A stretch of 64,000 nucleotides of DNA from Syntrophorhabdus sp. PtaU1.Bin058 (GTDB lineage: Bacteria; Desulfobacterota; Syntrophorhabdia; Syntrophorhabdales; Syntrophorhabdaceae). The notes beneath the pieces were generated by a model. It did not search any database. It was not told where the DNA came from and saw nothing but the letters and a program-made list of their open reading frames with translations. The stretch is from assembly GCA_002067975.1 (NCBI GenBank), contig MVRS01000244.1, forward strand, positions 1-64,000, given 5' to 3'. This document shows positions 37,602-44,283 of the stretch, in pieces. The number at the start of each line of letters is the position of its first letter. The stretch's first letter is position 1. The position numbers and the translations under genes were made by a program.

Positions 37602-38138
37602 ATGAAGAAGGTCTTATTGTTTGTACTCGTGTTAATGGTCAGTATTGCATTCGTCGGCACGGGTTTTGCTCAGGAAAAGCCGAAGGCTGCACCGGCGGCA
37701 AAACCGGCAGCAGAGAAGCCGGCAGCAGCAGCCGAAAAGCCGGCAGCAGCAGCCGAAAAGCCGGCAGCAGCACCGGAGAAACCGGCGGAACCGGCAAAAC
37801 CGAAACCAAAGCCAATCCCTGGTTTTGTCGGAACCGTTACGCAGGCAGGCAACGGTTTGTTGACAGTGAAGGGCGCCAAGGATACGGTCACATTCGACGT
37901 CTCAAAGGCGAAGCTTAAAGGGTATAAGAACATCGCCGATGTAAAGGTAGGCGACAAGGTAGCAGTACAGTACAAGAAGGACGGCACGATGGTGACAAAG
38001 ATTGCCGGCGCGAAGGTAAAGAAAGAGAAGGCAAAAGAGGACAAGCCGAAGGCCGACAAACCGAAGAAAGAGAAAAAGGCAGACAAACCGAAAAAGGAAA
38101 AACCGGCAGCACCCGCTGAGAAACCGGCAGCAAAATAG
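37602..38138 (+). CDS. Secreted Lys/Ala/Pro-rich protein
   Basis: A 178-residue protein with a signal peptide cleaved near GFAQ. An N-terminal Ala/Pro/Lys/Glu stretch with 7-residue repeats (KPAAAAE, see 37716-37778), a folded middle (GFVGTVTQAGNGLLTVKGAKDTVTFD to VAVQYKKDGTMV, a small beta-barrel-like domain as in DUF5666-type proteins) and a basic tail with repeated DKPKKEK. Likely periplasmic; the charged tails could bind polyanions. The gene is preceded by a ribosome site (GGAGGTAGGAGA) and possibly a TTGACA -35 box at 37533. Confidence 0.85.
   Translation: MKKVLLFVLVLMVSIAFVGTGFAQEKPKAAPAAKPAAEKPAAAAEKPAAAAEKPAAAPEKPAEPAKPKPKPIPGFVGTVTQAGNGLLTVKGAKDTVTFDVSKAKLKGYKNIADVKVGDKVAVQYKKDGTMVTKIAGAKVKKEKAKEDKPKADKPKKEKKADKPKKEKPAAPAEKPAAK
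37716..37778 (+). repeat. 21-bp tandem repeat inside the Lys/Ala/Pro-rich gene
   Basis: Three 21-bp units, the first two identical, each coding for KPAAAAE or KPAAAPE. A likely source of length variation between strains. Confidence 0.9.
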
Positions 38139-38171
38139 TTGGTGGCAGAATAACAGGGAAGAGTTTGACAA

Positions 38172-38210
38172 AACAAACCCTGCTTCTCATTACGGGAAGC
38201 AGGGTTTGTT
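38172..38210. terminator. Bidirectional transcription terminator
   Basis: A perfect 15-bp stem (38172-38186 with 38196-38210) around a 9-nt loop. Stem ends are A-rich on one side and T-rich on the other, so it can serve both the plus gene at 37602 and the minus atp operon. Confidence 0.88.
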
Positions 38211-38250
38211 AATAAATTGCAAGGAGCGGTGTTCAACCGCCCCTTTAACT

Positions 38251-38577
38251 TTACAGCTTAAAGATCAGAAGTAATGAGACAACGAGAGAGTAAATGACGA
38301 GAGATTCGATCATGGCAAGACCGATGATCATCGGTGTCACGATCTTTCCCGATGCCCCAGGATTTCTGGCGATGCCGTCAAGGGCGGATGCGATACTCCT
38401 TCCCTGACCCACGGCCCCTCCAAAAGCTGCGATCGCAATCCCGAAACCTGCTGCGAGCGCCACCATCTGTTTGACCTGCGAATCAAGGCCGGCGGCCGGC
38501 TCTGCTGCCATTGCAATACCGCCAGATACGCAAACGAGGATTCCGAGAAGCATAACGATTGTTAGAAATTTTTTCAT
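38251..38577 (-). CDS. atpE: ATP synthase F0 subunit c
   Basis: A 108-residue subunit c with an N-terminal signal-like extension (KFLTIVMLLGILVCVSGGIAMA), then two helices joined by the polar loop ARNPGASGK. Ion-binding residues by alignment to the Ilyobacter c subunit: Gln58 (its Gln32), Glu91 (Glu65), Ser92 (Ser66) and Tyr96 (Tyr70), while Thr67 is Leu93. Most of the sodium-binding set is therefore present. Last gene of the F0 operon. Confidence 0.95.
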   Translation of the reverse strand: MKKFLTIVMLLGILVCVSGGIAMAAEPAAGLDSQVKQMVALAAGFGIAIAAFGGAVGQGRSIASALDGIARNPGASGKIVTPMIIGLAMIESLVIYSLVVSLLLIFKL

Positions 38578-38610
38578 TAAATCTCACCCCTTTCTTGTAT
38601 TTTATTTATT

Positions 38611-39306
38611 TTAATGTTCATGTGAAATCGCACCTGAAAAATACGCCATTGACAGAAGCATGAATACGAAGGTCTGAACGAATGCCACAAAGAGACCGAG
38701 GAACATGACCGGGAGAGGGACAAAAAGCGGAACGAGACCGAAGAAGATTGCCGTAACAAGGTGGTCGCCGGTTATATTGCCGAAAAGCCTGAGACCCAGC
38801 GAGAGCGGCCTTGCGATGTGCCCGATAAGCTCGATGGGTACCATTAACGGCGCAAGCCACCAGAAAGGCCCCATGAACTGTTTGAGATACTTTATGCCAT
38901 GTTCCTTAACGCCGTAATAGTGGGTCATAACGAAGACCGTAAGAGAACATGCAAAGGTCGTATTGACGTTATCGGTTGCAGGCAGAAATCCAGGAACGAG
39001 CCCGGAGAGGTTATTAAAGAGGATAAAAAGCCCCAGGGTGCCTATCAGAAGTACAAACTCCTTGCCTTTTGGTCCCATGGTGTCGACGACAATATTCGAG
39101 AAGCTTTCAACGATCATCTCCGCAAACGTTCCGAAGGTCAGCTTCCCTTCCGGGACAATGTCGTCCCCCCTCTTTTTGAGCTTTGTGTAACCGAGTATCG
39201 CAATAACGACGAGGATAACCGATATAATGAGGGCATTCGATACGTGAGGGGGCAGTTTTTTCAGAAAAGGAAAGAGGGATGCCCAGGTAAAGACTTCGTG
39301 CTCCAT
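38611..39306 (-). CDS. atpB: ATP synthase F0 subunit a
   Basis: A 231-residue subunit a. ATG 39306 overlaps the atpI stop (TAATG). The helix with the essential Arg reads RPLSLGLRLFGNITGDH, preceded by PIELIGHIA. It forms the ion half-channels with the c ring. Confidence 0.96.
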   Translation of the reverse strand: MEHEVFTWASLFPFLKKLPPHVSNALIISVILVVIAILGYTKLKKRGDDIVPEGKLTFGTFAEMIVESFSNIVVDTMGPKGKEFVLLIGTLGLFILFNNLSGLVPGFLPATDNVNTTFACSLTVFVMTHYYGVKEHGIKYLKQFMGPFWWLAPLMVPIELIGHIARPLSLGLRLFGNITGDHLVTAIFFGLVPLFVPLPVMFLGLFVAFVQTFVFMLLSMAYFSGAISHEH

Positions 39307-39689
39307 TAGTTTTGTCTCCTTTTCGCAACAGGTGTCAGGGCTACCTGAATCTGATTTACCACAATAGATATAAATACTGTTGACAGGCCGATGAGAAAAC
39401 ATACTACGTCAATATCGCCGAAGACAACCACCAGAACTACCAACCCGACAAGGACAAGAAACTTCAGCGGGAGTTTGATGAGAAGGTCTTTTTTCTGGAC
39501 CTTGGACTGGGTAAATCCGCCTTCAATGATCTTTTTCAGGAACCTGAAGTTGAGGGTCATGATGGAGCTTGCAACGGCGAAGCTGAAGATATACTTAAAT
39601 TCGCGGGTTATGAGTAGAAGGATGATCGAACCGAGGATAAGAATGATTACGTTTATCCGCTCTATGTCATTTATGATTGTCTCTTTCAT
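39306..39689 (-). CDS. atpI: ATP synthase subunit I-like membrane protein
   Basis: A 127-residue protein with four hydrophobic helices (ILILGSIILLLIT, FSFAVASSIMTLNF, FLVLVGLVVLVVVF, FLIGLSTVFISIVV). Position between atpZ and atpB and the KLPLKFLVLVGL segment fit the ATP synthase I family, which helps assemble the c ring. Overlaps atpZ by 23 bp. Confidence 0.82.
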   Translation of the reverse strand: MKETIINDIERINVIILILGSIILLLITREFKYIFSFAVASSIMTLNFRFLKKIIEGGFTQSKVQKKDLLIKLPLKFLVLVGLVVLVVVFGDIDVVCFLIGLSTVFISIVVNQIQVALTPVAKRRQN

Positions 39690-39942
39690 TGTCCTTCTGA
39701 ACCTTTTTCAAAAGCGTGAATATGGTTTTCATCGCTGCGGCGACGCCGAAGATCATAAAGATGATCGTCAGATACGGCGACGTTTTAAAAAACGAATCCA
39801 AGAAGTAGCCGATGGCAATGCCGATGGCAACGGACAGGCCCATCTCCAATCCCAGCGAGCTGTAACTCAAAAGAGATCTGACCACATCCTTCTTGCTACT
39901 CTGAATAGTCATGTCCATCAGATTTCCGTCTTTTTCTAACAT
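39667..39942 (-). CDS. atpZ: AtpZ-like F0 accessory protein
   Basis: A 91-residue protein with two helices, GLEMGLSVAIGIAIGYFLD and YLTIIFMIFGVAAAMKTIF, the AtpZ/AtpI pattern first seen in alkaliphiles and common in deltaproteobacteria. First gene of the F0 operon. The b subunit and all F1 genes are absent here. Confidence 0.85.
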   Translation of the reverse strand: MLEKDGNLMDMTIQSSKKDVVRSLLSYSSLGLEMGLSVAIGIAIGYFLDSFFKTSPYLTIIFMIFGVAAAMKTIFTLLKKVQKDNERDNHK

Positions 39943-40041
39943 ATGGGTACCTTTTAGTCAACGTTTTTTGTTATTTTATTCACAATTTCATTTTCATATA
40001 ATAGCCTGACGCCATTACGTGCATATTATATGAAAATTGTT

Positions 40042-40071
40042 TTGAATTTCCCTTTTCTTCTATGTTATAAA
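40042..40071 (+). promoter_or_regulatory. Promoter of tRNA-Lys
   Basis: TTGAAT (40042-40047), 18 nt, TATAAA (40066-40071), ending 11 nt before the mature tRNA. Confidence 0.6.
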
Positions 40072-40082
40072 AGACAACTCAG

Positions 40083-40156
40083 GGGCCGTTAGCTCAGTCC
40101 GGTAGAGCAGTTGACTCTTAATCAATTGGTCGGAGGTTCGAATCCTCCACGGCCCA
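40083..40156 (+). tRNA. tRNA-Lys (anticodon CTT)
   Basis: A full cloverleaf: acceptor GGGCCGT/ACGGCCC, D arm GCTC...GAGC, anticodon arm GTTGA-CTCTTAA-TCAAT, T arm GGAGG-TTCGAAT-CCTCC, discriminator A. CCA is not encoded. It marks the left edge of an AT-richer island. Confidence 0.97.
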
Positions 40157-40261
40157 TATTCAATTTTTAACAATATCGGCTATATAGTCATTATTTACAA
40201 TTGAAAACAATTCTCTCCCCATGCCGTGCCTTACGCGACACCCTCGAGGAATGTGAATAAT

Positions 40262-40461
40262 GTATCCCGGAACCTTCTTGAGGATGGTCATCGGTGTCGG
40301 ACTCTTCCCCGCAAACACGCTCATACGCTCCAGCGGCTTACATTCGCTCGCGTTCGGCTTCGGAACTTTTGCCTGACGGCAAAAGACCGAGCTTCCTCGC
40401 CTCACGACGGTTTGCTACAGGAAAGTCCGGCGCCGATGACCTGATGACATATCCGGGATAC
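40262..40461. repeat. 200-bp imperfect inverted-repeat element (MITE-like or large RNA hairpin)
   Basis: The left arm has GTATCCCGG (40262-40270), a GGTCATCGG...CGGACT block (40286-40308) and GCAAAC (40311-40316). The right arm has their complements at 40453-40461, 40420-40441 and 40410-40415. The centre has a further perfect hairpin, CTTTTGCC-TGAC-GGCAAAAG (40366-40385). This could be a nonautonomous mobile element or a transcribed structured RNA; no transposase is near. Confidence 0.7.
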
Positions 40462-40636
40462 GCTATTTTCTATGTAATGGGAAAAAATAGGGATATTTCT
40501 GTTAGGTTCGTTGCGTTTTGCAAACACGACCGGAATGATGGAAAGAAATGTCGAAAGAGAATGTGCAAATTGGAGCAAGAGATCAGCAATAACAACGATC
40601 GCAATGGAATGGCGAGTCAGCCGCGCCCTTAAACAT

Positions 40637-40910
40637 CTTTCCGCCTGCCGTAAACAGACATTTTCCGCTTGACATTTGACATCAGCCTGAAGATAATAGA
40701 TTTATTAGAGGGGGTAGCAGTAATGCTCTCGTGGGTTGCAGACACGTGGGTAGGAAAAAGATCGGAAGATTCCTGTAGTATACCTCATGTAATATCAGCA
40801 AAAATCACTCGGAAGCTCAATTTACCCGTTAAAAAGCGGTATCTTTAACCTCCCCCTCTTCGTCTTGATATGTGTTTCAAGAAAGCTAGGTTGGCAGATT
40901 AAGCGTTAGG
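40637..40910 (+). repeat. Promoter-leader repeat, copy A (before the protease operon)
   Basis: This stretch aligns over most of its length with copy B at 44024-44248. It includes the promoter, an identical 20-mer at 40777-40796 (44134-44153 in B), ACCCGTTAAAAAG at 40824-40836 (44161-44173 in B) and AGATTAA...TAGG near the end. Copy A is about 50 nt longer because of internal insertions. Confidence 0.88.
40669..40697 (+). promoter_or_regulatory. Promoter of the protease/Trypco1 operon
   Basis: TTGACA (40669-40674), 17 nt, GATAAT (40692-40697), the same boxes and spacing as in copy B. Transcription from here leaves about a 240-nt untranslated leader. Confidence 0.75.
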
Positions 40911-40945
40911 ACACAGCGAAGAACTTTCTTATTTGGGGGTAATCA

Positions 40946-41866
40946 ATGAATATCGAGAAAAGCACCGGCCCCAGGCTGCTTCCAGATGACTACTCTCTTG
41001 ACAGGTTAGACTCCCACTCCTTTATGGGGAAACTGTTTAGCAGAGCGAGTGAGTATTTGGAAGACAATGAAGCTCTGAAAACATTTTACTGGACTATTCG
41101 TTTGATGTTGGCTTCGCGCCCCATTGTAAGATTCGTGAGGCCAGTCATTGGGTTTAGGTTTTTAGGGTTTGGCTTCCTTGACCCCGAATTGGAAGAGGAC
41201 AACTTTGGTGTTATTGTGTTTGCTACCAATCCCAATTACGGAAAGCCATTTTTTCTTGAACCTATCGAACTTGAAGAAAAATCGTTCCCGGTAGTAGTAC
41301 GTCCGTTTATCGAAATTCCACACTGGCCATCTATCCACCTTTCTCTGGGGAGATGTGGGTGTTGGGCTGAGACCCGAATGTCATCAAACTCTGTTGGTCC
41401 AGGCGGCCTCACTGCGAAACACTGTGTCTCAGGCTTGACAATGGGTTCCAAAGTGCCCCTTACTGATGGTACTTGGGGTACTCTTTTAGATATCGCTCCC
41501 GAAGGTATCGACGCCGCAATAGTAGCCACAGGCGAAACTCCTGGCAGCACAATACTCAAGACGGAGGAGTTTGTCACTCCTTACACAGACGTTGAGTTTG
41601 AAGGTGCTTCAGGCCCGGTGAAGACGAAGATCACGGCCGTTACAGACACTTTCGGTATCCTATCTTCGCCAGTTTTGCCATCGAGGGTAGCACTCGCCAG
41701 AAGCGGTGCGCACGGTGACTCTGGTGCTATAGTTAAAAGTATACCTTTGGGCCGTGCAGTCGGAATCTACATGGGGGCCTATACCGACACTGCCGGGAGA
41801 TATGGCGGTCTGGCACAGACCGCTCATCAGGTAGCGCTAACAATGGATGGGAGGTTTTTGCAATGA
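40946..41866 (+). CDS. Cytoplasmic trypsin-like serine protease
   Basis: A 306-residue protein with the S1 triad by motif: His159 (LTAKHCV), Asp189 (GIDAAIV) and Ser259 (GAHGDSGAIV). There is no signal peptide or clear membrane anchor, so it acts inside the cell, unlike most trypsins. The first 130 residues are an extra N-terminal region without recognised domain. It is followed, with 4-bp overlap, by a Trypco1-like gene; trypsin plus Trypco1 is a pair known from NTP-dependent and kinase-linked bacterial conflict systems. Start ATG follows TTGGGGGTAATCA. Confidence 0.85.
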   Translation: MNIEKSTGPRLLPDDYSLDRLDSHSFMGKLFSRASEYLEDNEALKTFYWTIRLMLASRPIVRFVRPVIGFRFLGFGFLDPELEEDNFGVIVFATNPNYGKPFFLEPIELEEKSFPVVVRPFIEIPHWPSIHLSLGRCGCWAETRMSSNSVGPGGLTAKHCVSGLTMGSKVPLTDGTWGTLLDIAPEGIDAAIVATGETPGSTILKTEEFVTPYTDVEFEGASGPVKTKITAVTDTFGILSSPVLPSRVALARSGAHGDSGAIVKSIPLGRAVGIYMGAYTDTAGRYGGLAQTAHQVALTMDGRFLQ

Positions 41867-42189
41867 ACACAGAGAAACGAAGCAAGAATCAAGTATTGTT
41901 TATAGCTCGCGAGACAGTACCATCAGTTGGCAATGTTGAACTCCACAGATTTAAAGAGAATGGTCTGACTCGCACTCTGAAAGAAGTGAAAGACGATTGG
42001 CGTGTCGTGAGCAAGCAGGTAATTGAATTGGTTGAAGAAACTGAAAGAGAAGCATCTGGGAAAAAGTATCGTTTAGACCAAGTGACTGTGGGGCTCGGAT
42101 TCAACGCTAAAGGCAAGCTCGCATTTCTCGCAGAGGCCGGCGTTGAAGCTTCGGTTACAGTTACCTTCAAGCGCTATGAGTCACCATGA
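41863..42189 (+). CDS. Trypco1-like protease partner
   Basis: A 108-residue protein whose C-terminal half, LDQVTVGLGFNAKGKLAFLA and EASVTVTFKRYE, fits the beta-rich trypsin-co-occurring domain 1. Its ATG overlaps the protease stop (ATGA), so the pair is translationally coupled. Expected role: regulator or substrate adaptor of the protease. Family assignment is from pattern and context, not a profile search. Confidence 0.72.
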   Translation: MNTEKRSKNQVLFIARETVPSVGNVELHRFKENGLTRTLKEVKDDWRVVSKQVIELVEETEREASGKKYRLDQVTVGLGFNAKGKLAFLAEAGVEASVTVTFKRYESP

Positions 42190-42341
42190 CTGCCTCCTTT
42201 GCTTTAGATGTAACGAATGGAGTGTTCTAACAAATCGCTCCAAAGGAGTGAATATCTCAGATATTGCGGTAATAGTGTTGACGAGCATATTGCGTATGCC
42301 CAGATCGTGGCTACGAGGGGAAAATCAACTTCACATGAAAT

Positions 42342-42434
42342 ATGGCTGGCACTAAAATCGAAATGATCCAAACTGCCCAACAAGTGCGCACAGTGGGGGA
42401 GGGGATCATTGCTAATAACATTGGCTCCAACTGA
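42342..42434 (+). CDS. Possible 30-residue peptide
   Basis: ATG to TGA encoding a peptide that starts MAGTKIEMIQTAQQVR and ends IIANNIGSN. Preceded only by a weak AT-rich context. It might be a remnant of a larger gene or a small expressed peptide. Very uncertain. Confidence 0.2.
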   Translation: MAGTKIEMIQTAQQVRTVGEGIIANNIGSN

Positions 42435-42457
42435 TTTCAGTGTTGGGGGGGGAGGTG

Positions 42458-42517
42458 ATGCAATATACAGCTAACGGGCTTCACGATGCACGCAAGGTGG
42501 AACTGCAACAAAAATAA
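42458..42517 (+). CDS. Possible 19-residue peptide
   Basis: A frame MQYTANGLHDARKVELQQK directly after GGGAGGTG. The ribosome-site spacing is only about 2 nt, which is short. It lies just before the RiPP-like precursor and could be a leader peptide or chance. Confidence 0.18.
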   Translation: MQYTANGLHDARKVELQQK

Positions 42518-42534
42518 CAGAGAGGAGGTTCAAT

Positions 42535-42810
42535 ATGAGCGTTGAGGTAAAATCAAATGATATTGATTTCCCACGCGCAGGAACAGCCAAATTAACTAGT
42601 TCGTCGTTGGTCAACGCATTGATTAAGGATCAAGATGCAGCTGTCGGACTCCTGAGGGAATGTTATACGGAATTCAGTCTTGAAACTCTTTCCATTGATT
42701 CTTCCGGCCGTGTTGTAATCGAAAACGAGGGATTTACAAAAGCCCTTCAATCAAAGTTGGCATTACCAACAAGAGGGTTGATAAACGTAATCTGCGGCTT
42801 ATCGTGTTAA
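42535..42810 (+). CDS. RiPP-like precursor peptide with C-terminal CxxxC
   Basis: A 91-residue protein with a strong ribosome site. Leader-like part: helix SLVNALIKDQDAAVGLLREC, then SLETLSIDSSGRVVIENEGF. The last 11 residues after Arg80, GLINVICGLSC, are short, hydrophobic and end with Cys87 and the terminal Cys91. The next gene, 15 nt away, is a radical SAM peptide-maturase type enzyme. Size, leader/core layout and neighbour make this a probable modified-peptide precursor. I do not recognise a named precursor family. Confidence 0.72.
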   Translation: MSVEVKSNDIDFPRAGTAKLTSSSLVNALIKDQDAAVGLLRECYTEFSLETLSIDSSGRVVIENEGFTKALQSKLALPTRGLINVICGLSC

Positions 42811-42825
42811 TCCGCGGTATGCTGG

Positions 42826-43881
42826 ATGATGTGTAACACAAGAATGCGCGAAGAGATTATGGAGGCTCTCAATAGTGAGAGCCTCCACCTTATCATATTT
42901 CCGACAGAACAATGCAACTTGCGTTGTTGGTATTGCTATGAACAGTACCAGATTGGAACAATGCCTGATAATATAATTGCTGGCGTGAAAAGGCTGTTAA
43001 CCAAAAGGTATCAGGGTCTCAAGCAATTAAATATAAGCTGGTTTGGTGGAGAACCTCTTCTTGCAGTAGGTTGCATTAGAGCCATTTCCCAGCATATTCA
43101 TTGGCTCAATTCGCAGTTCCCATCAGTTCAATACCACGCCAATATTACCACAAACGCAACATTGCTTTCTCAAGATCTTTATAACGAACTGTGCATATAT
43201 GGAATTAATCTTTTCCATATAACATTGGATGGCCCAAGATGGATACATGACCGTCTGAGACGCTATCGAGGAGGACAAGGTAGTTTTGACAGGATATGGG
43301 GGAATCTGCTATCCATCAGGAACGAGTCTAAGGGGGGAGCAGGCAAAATTTTGCTTCGGATACATTACTCTATGGACACTTGGCATCATCTTGAGTTTTT
43401 GATTAAGGATATTTGTAGGGAATTTGAGGCCGACAAGAGATTTAAGCTTTATTTCAGGCCTATACAGCGTTTGTCAGATAAGTGCAATCCTGCGTTGCTA
43501 TCATTTCCGAAAAAGAGACAGGCGGAGATTGAAAGCTCTCTCAGAGGTTTCATGGCAGCATCTGAGATGGAGGAAGTGCTTCCCGCAAATGAAAATTCCA
43601 TTTGTTATGCCGCCGCAGCAAATTCACTCGGTGTTCGTTCAAATGGCACATTATGTAAATGTACGGTTGCTCTGGATAAACCCATAAATAACATTGGCAG
43701 AATTGATTCAGATGGTACTTTAGTAATAAATCAAATGAGATGGCGTCTTTGGCTTCATGGATTAAGCACAGGAGATCAAAAATCTCTGGTGTGCCCATTA
43801 AGAGCTATGTTGAATGGTTTTGCGGACAACTGGGCGAAAGTAGAAAACGAAGAACTCTCCAAGCTATTAAATTCGCAATAA
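42826..43881 (+). CDS. Radical SAM peptide maturase with SPASM/Twitch-like tail
   Basis: A 351-residue radical SAM enzyme. The 4Fe-4S site is Cys30, Cys34 and Cys37 in EQCNLRCWYCYE, with ISWFGGEPLL as the SAM-binding GGE region. The C-terminal part has ICYAAAANSLGVRSNGTLCK followed by Cys, which fits the CX9-15GX4C start of SPASM/Twitch domains, plus one later Cys (VCPLRAM), so the auxiliary-cluster domain seems reduced. It probably modifies the small peptide encoded 15 nt upstream. No transporter or leader-binding PqqD-like domain is seen. Confidence 0.85.
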   Translation: MMCNTRMREEIMEALNSESLHLIIFPTEQCNLRCWYCYEQYQIGTMPDNIIAGVKRLLTKRYQGLKQLNISWFGGEPLLAVGCIRAISQHIHWLNSQFPSVQYHANITTNATLLSQDLYNELCIYGINLFHITLDGPRWIHDRLRRYRGGQGSFDRIWGNLLSIRNESKGGAGKILLRIHYSMDTWHHLEFLIKDICREFEADKRFKLYFRPIQRLSDKCNPALLSFPKKRQAEIESSLRGFMAASEMEEVLPANENSICYAAAANSLGVRSNGTLCKCTVALDKPINNIGRIDSDGTLVINQMRWRLWLHGLSTGDQKSLVCPLRAMLNGFADNWAKVENEELSKLLNSQ

Positions 43882-44023
43882 AACATGTGTTTAATAAGGT
43901 TAACCAATAGAAAAACTTATCATTCTATATTTTTCATCGTGACGGCCATAGACTAACACAACAATTATAGGTGAAATTCTTAATGTAATTACCCTACCCT
44001 GCCTACTCCGCGTCCTCGAGCGC

Positions 44024-44248
44024 CTTTCTACCAGCCTTAATCAAATATTTTCCGCTTGACATTGGACAACAGCCTGAGGATAATGGATTTATTGGAGTTG
44101 GAGGGGGTTGCAGTGCTCTCGGAAGTTCCCGGCAGTATACCTCATGTAATATCGGTATGCACCCGTTAAAAAGTTGCATTGCAAGTCTTTTCTTTAGTTT
44201 ATATATGTTGTTTTAAGAAAAAACCGGGTTAATAGATTAAATGCTAGG
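44024..44248 (+). repeat. Promoter-leader repeat, copy B (before the kinase gene)
   Basis: Homologous to 40637-40910 (see copy A). The conservation extends well beyond the promoter boxes into the untranslated leader, so the RNA itself may be selected. The two copies are direct repeats flanking the protease, peptide and maturase genes. Confidence 0.88.
44056..44084 (+). promoter_or_regulatory. Promoter of the Ser/Thr kinase gene
   Basis: TTGACA (44056-44061), 17 nt, GATAAT (44079-44084), identical boxes to the protease-operon promoter. The leader is about 190 nt. Confidence 0.75.
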
Positions 44249-44283
44249 TTGCACATATAGACTTTCCACAAAAGGATAATTCC

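Larger units (their letters stand above)
40157..40945. other. Long gene-poor region after tRNA-Lys
   Basis: About 790 nt without a convincing gene. It contains the 200-bp inverted-repeat element (40262-40461), a stretch of unassigned DNA, and the promoter and long leader of the protease operon. Short ORFs on both strands lie mostly within the inverted repeat and are not believed to be genes. No integrase gene is seen, nor a second copy of the tRNA 3' end. Confidence 0.7.
42190..42534. other. Gap between Trypco1 and the peptide gene
   Basis: 345 nt holding two very short frames (42342-42434 and 42458-42517), a run of eight G at 42445-42452, and a strong AGAGAGGAGGTTCAAT ribosome site for the next gene. 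No terminator is evident, so transcription from 40697 may continue into the peptide gene. Confidence 0.5.
43882..44283. other. Gap between the maturase and kinase genes
   Basis: The first 140 nt are AT-rich and without gene; the rest is promoter-leader copy B. No terminator was found. Confidence 0.6.

Noticed and set aside
40160-40444. Short frames on both strands after the tRNA
   Set aside because: They lie mostly in the inverted-repeat element and have no ribosome sites or codon bias.
40637-44248. Retron or insertion-sequence reading of the duplicated leaders
   Set aside because: No reverse transcriptase or transposase is nearby, and both copies are correctly placed as promoters.
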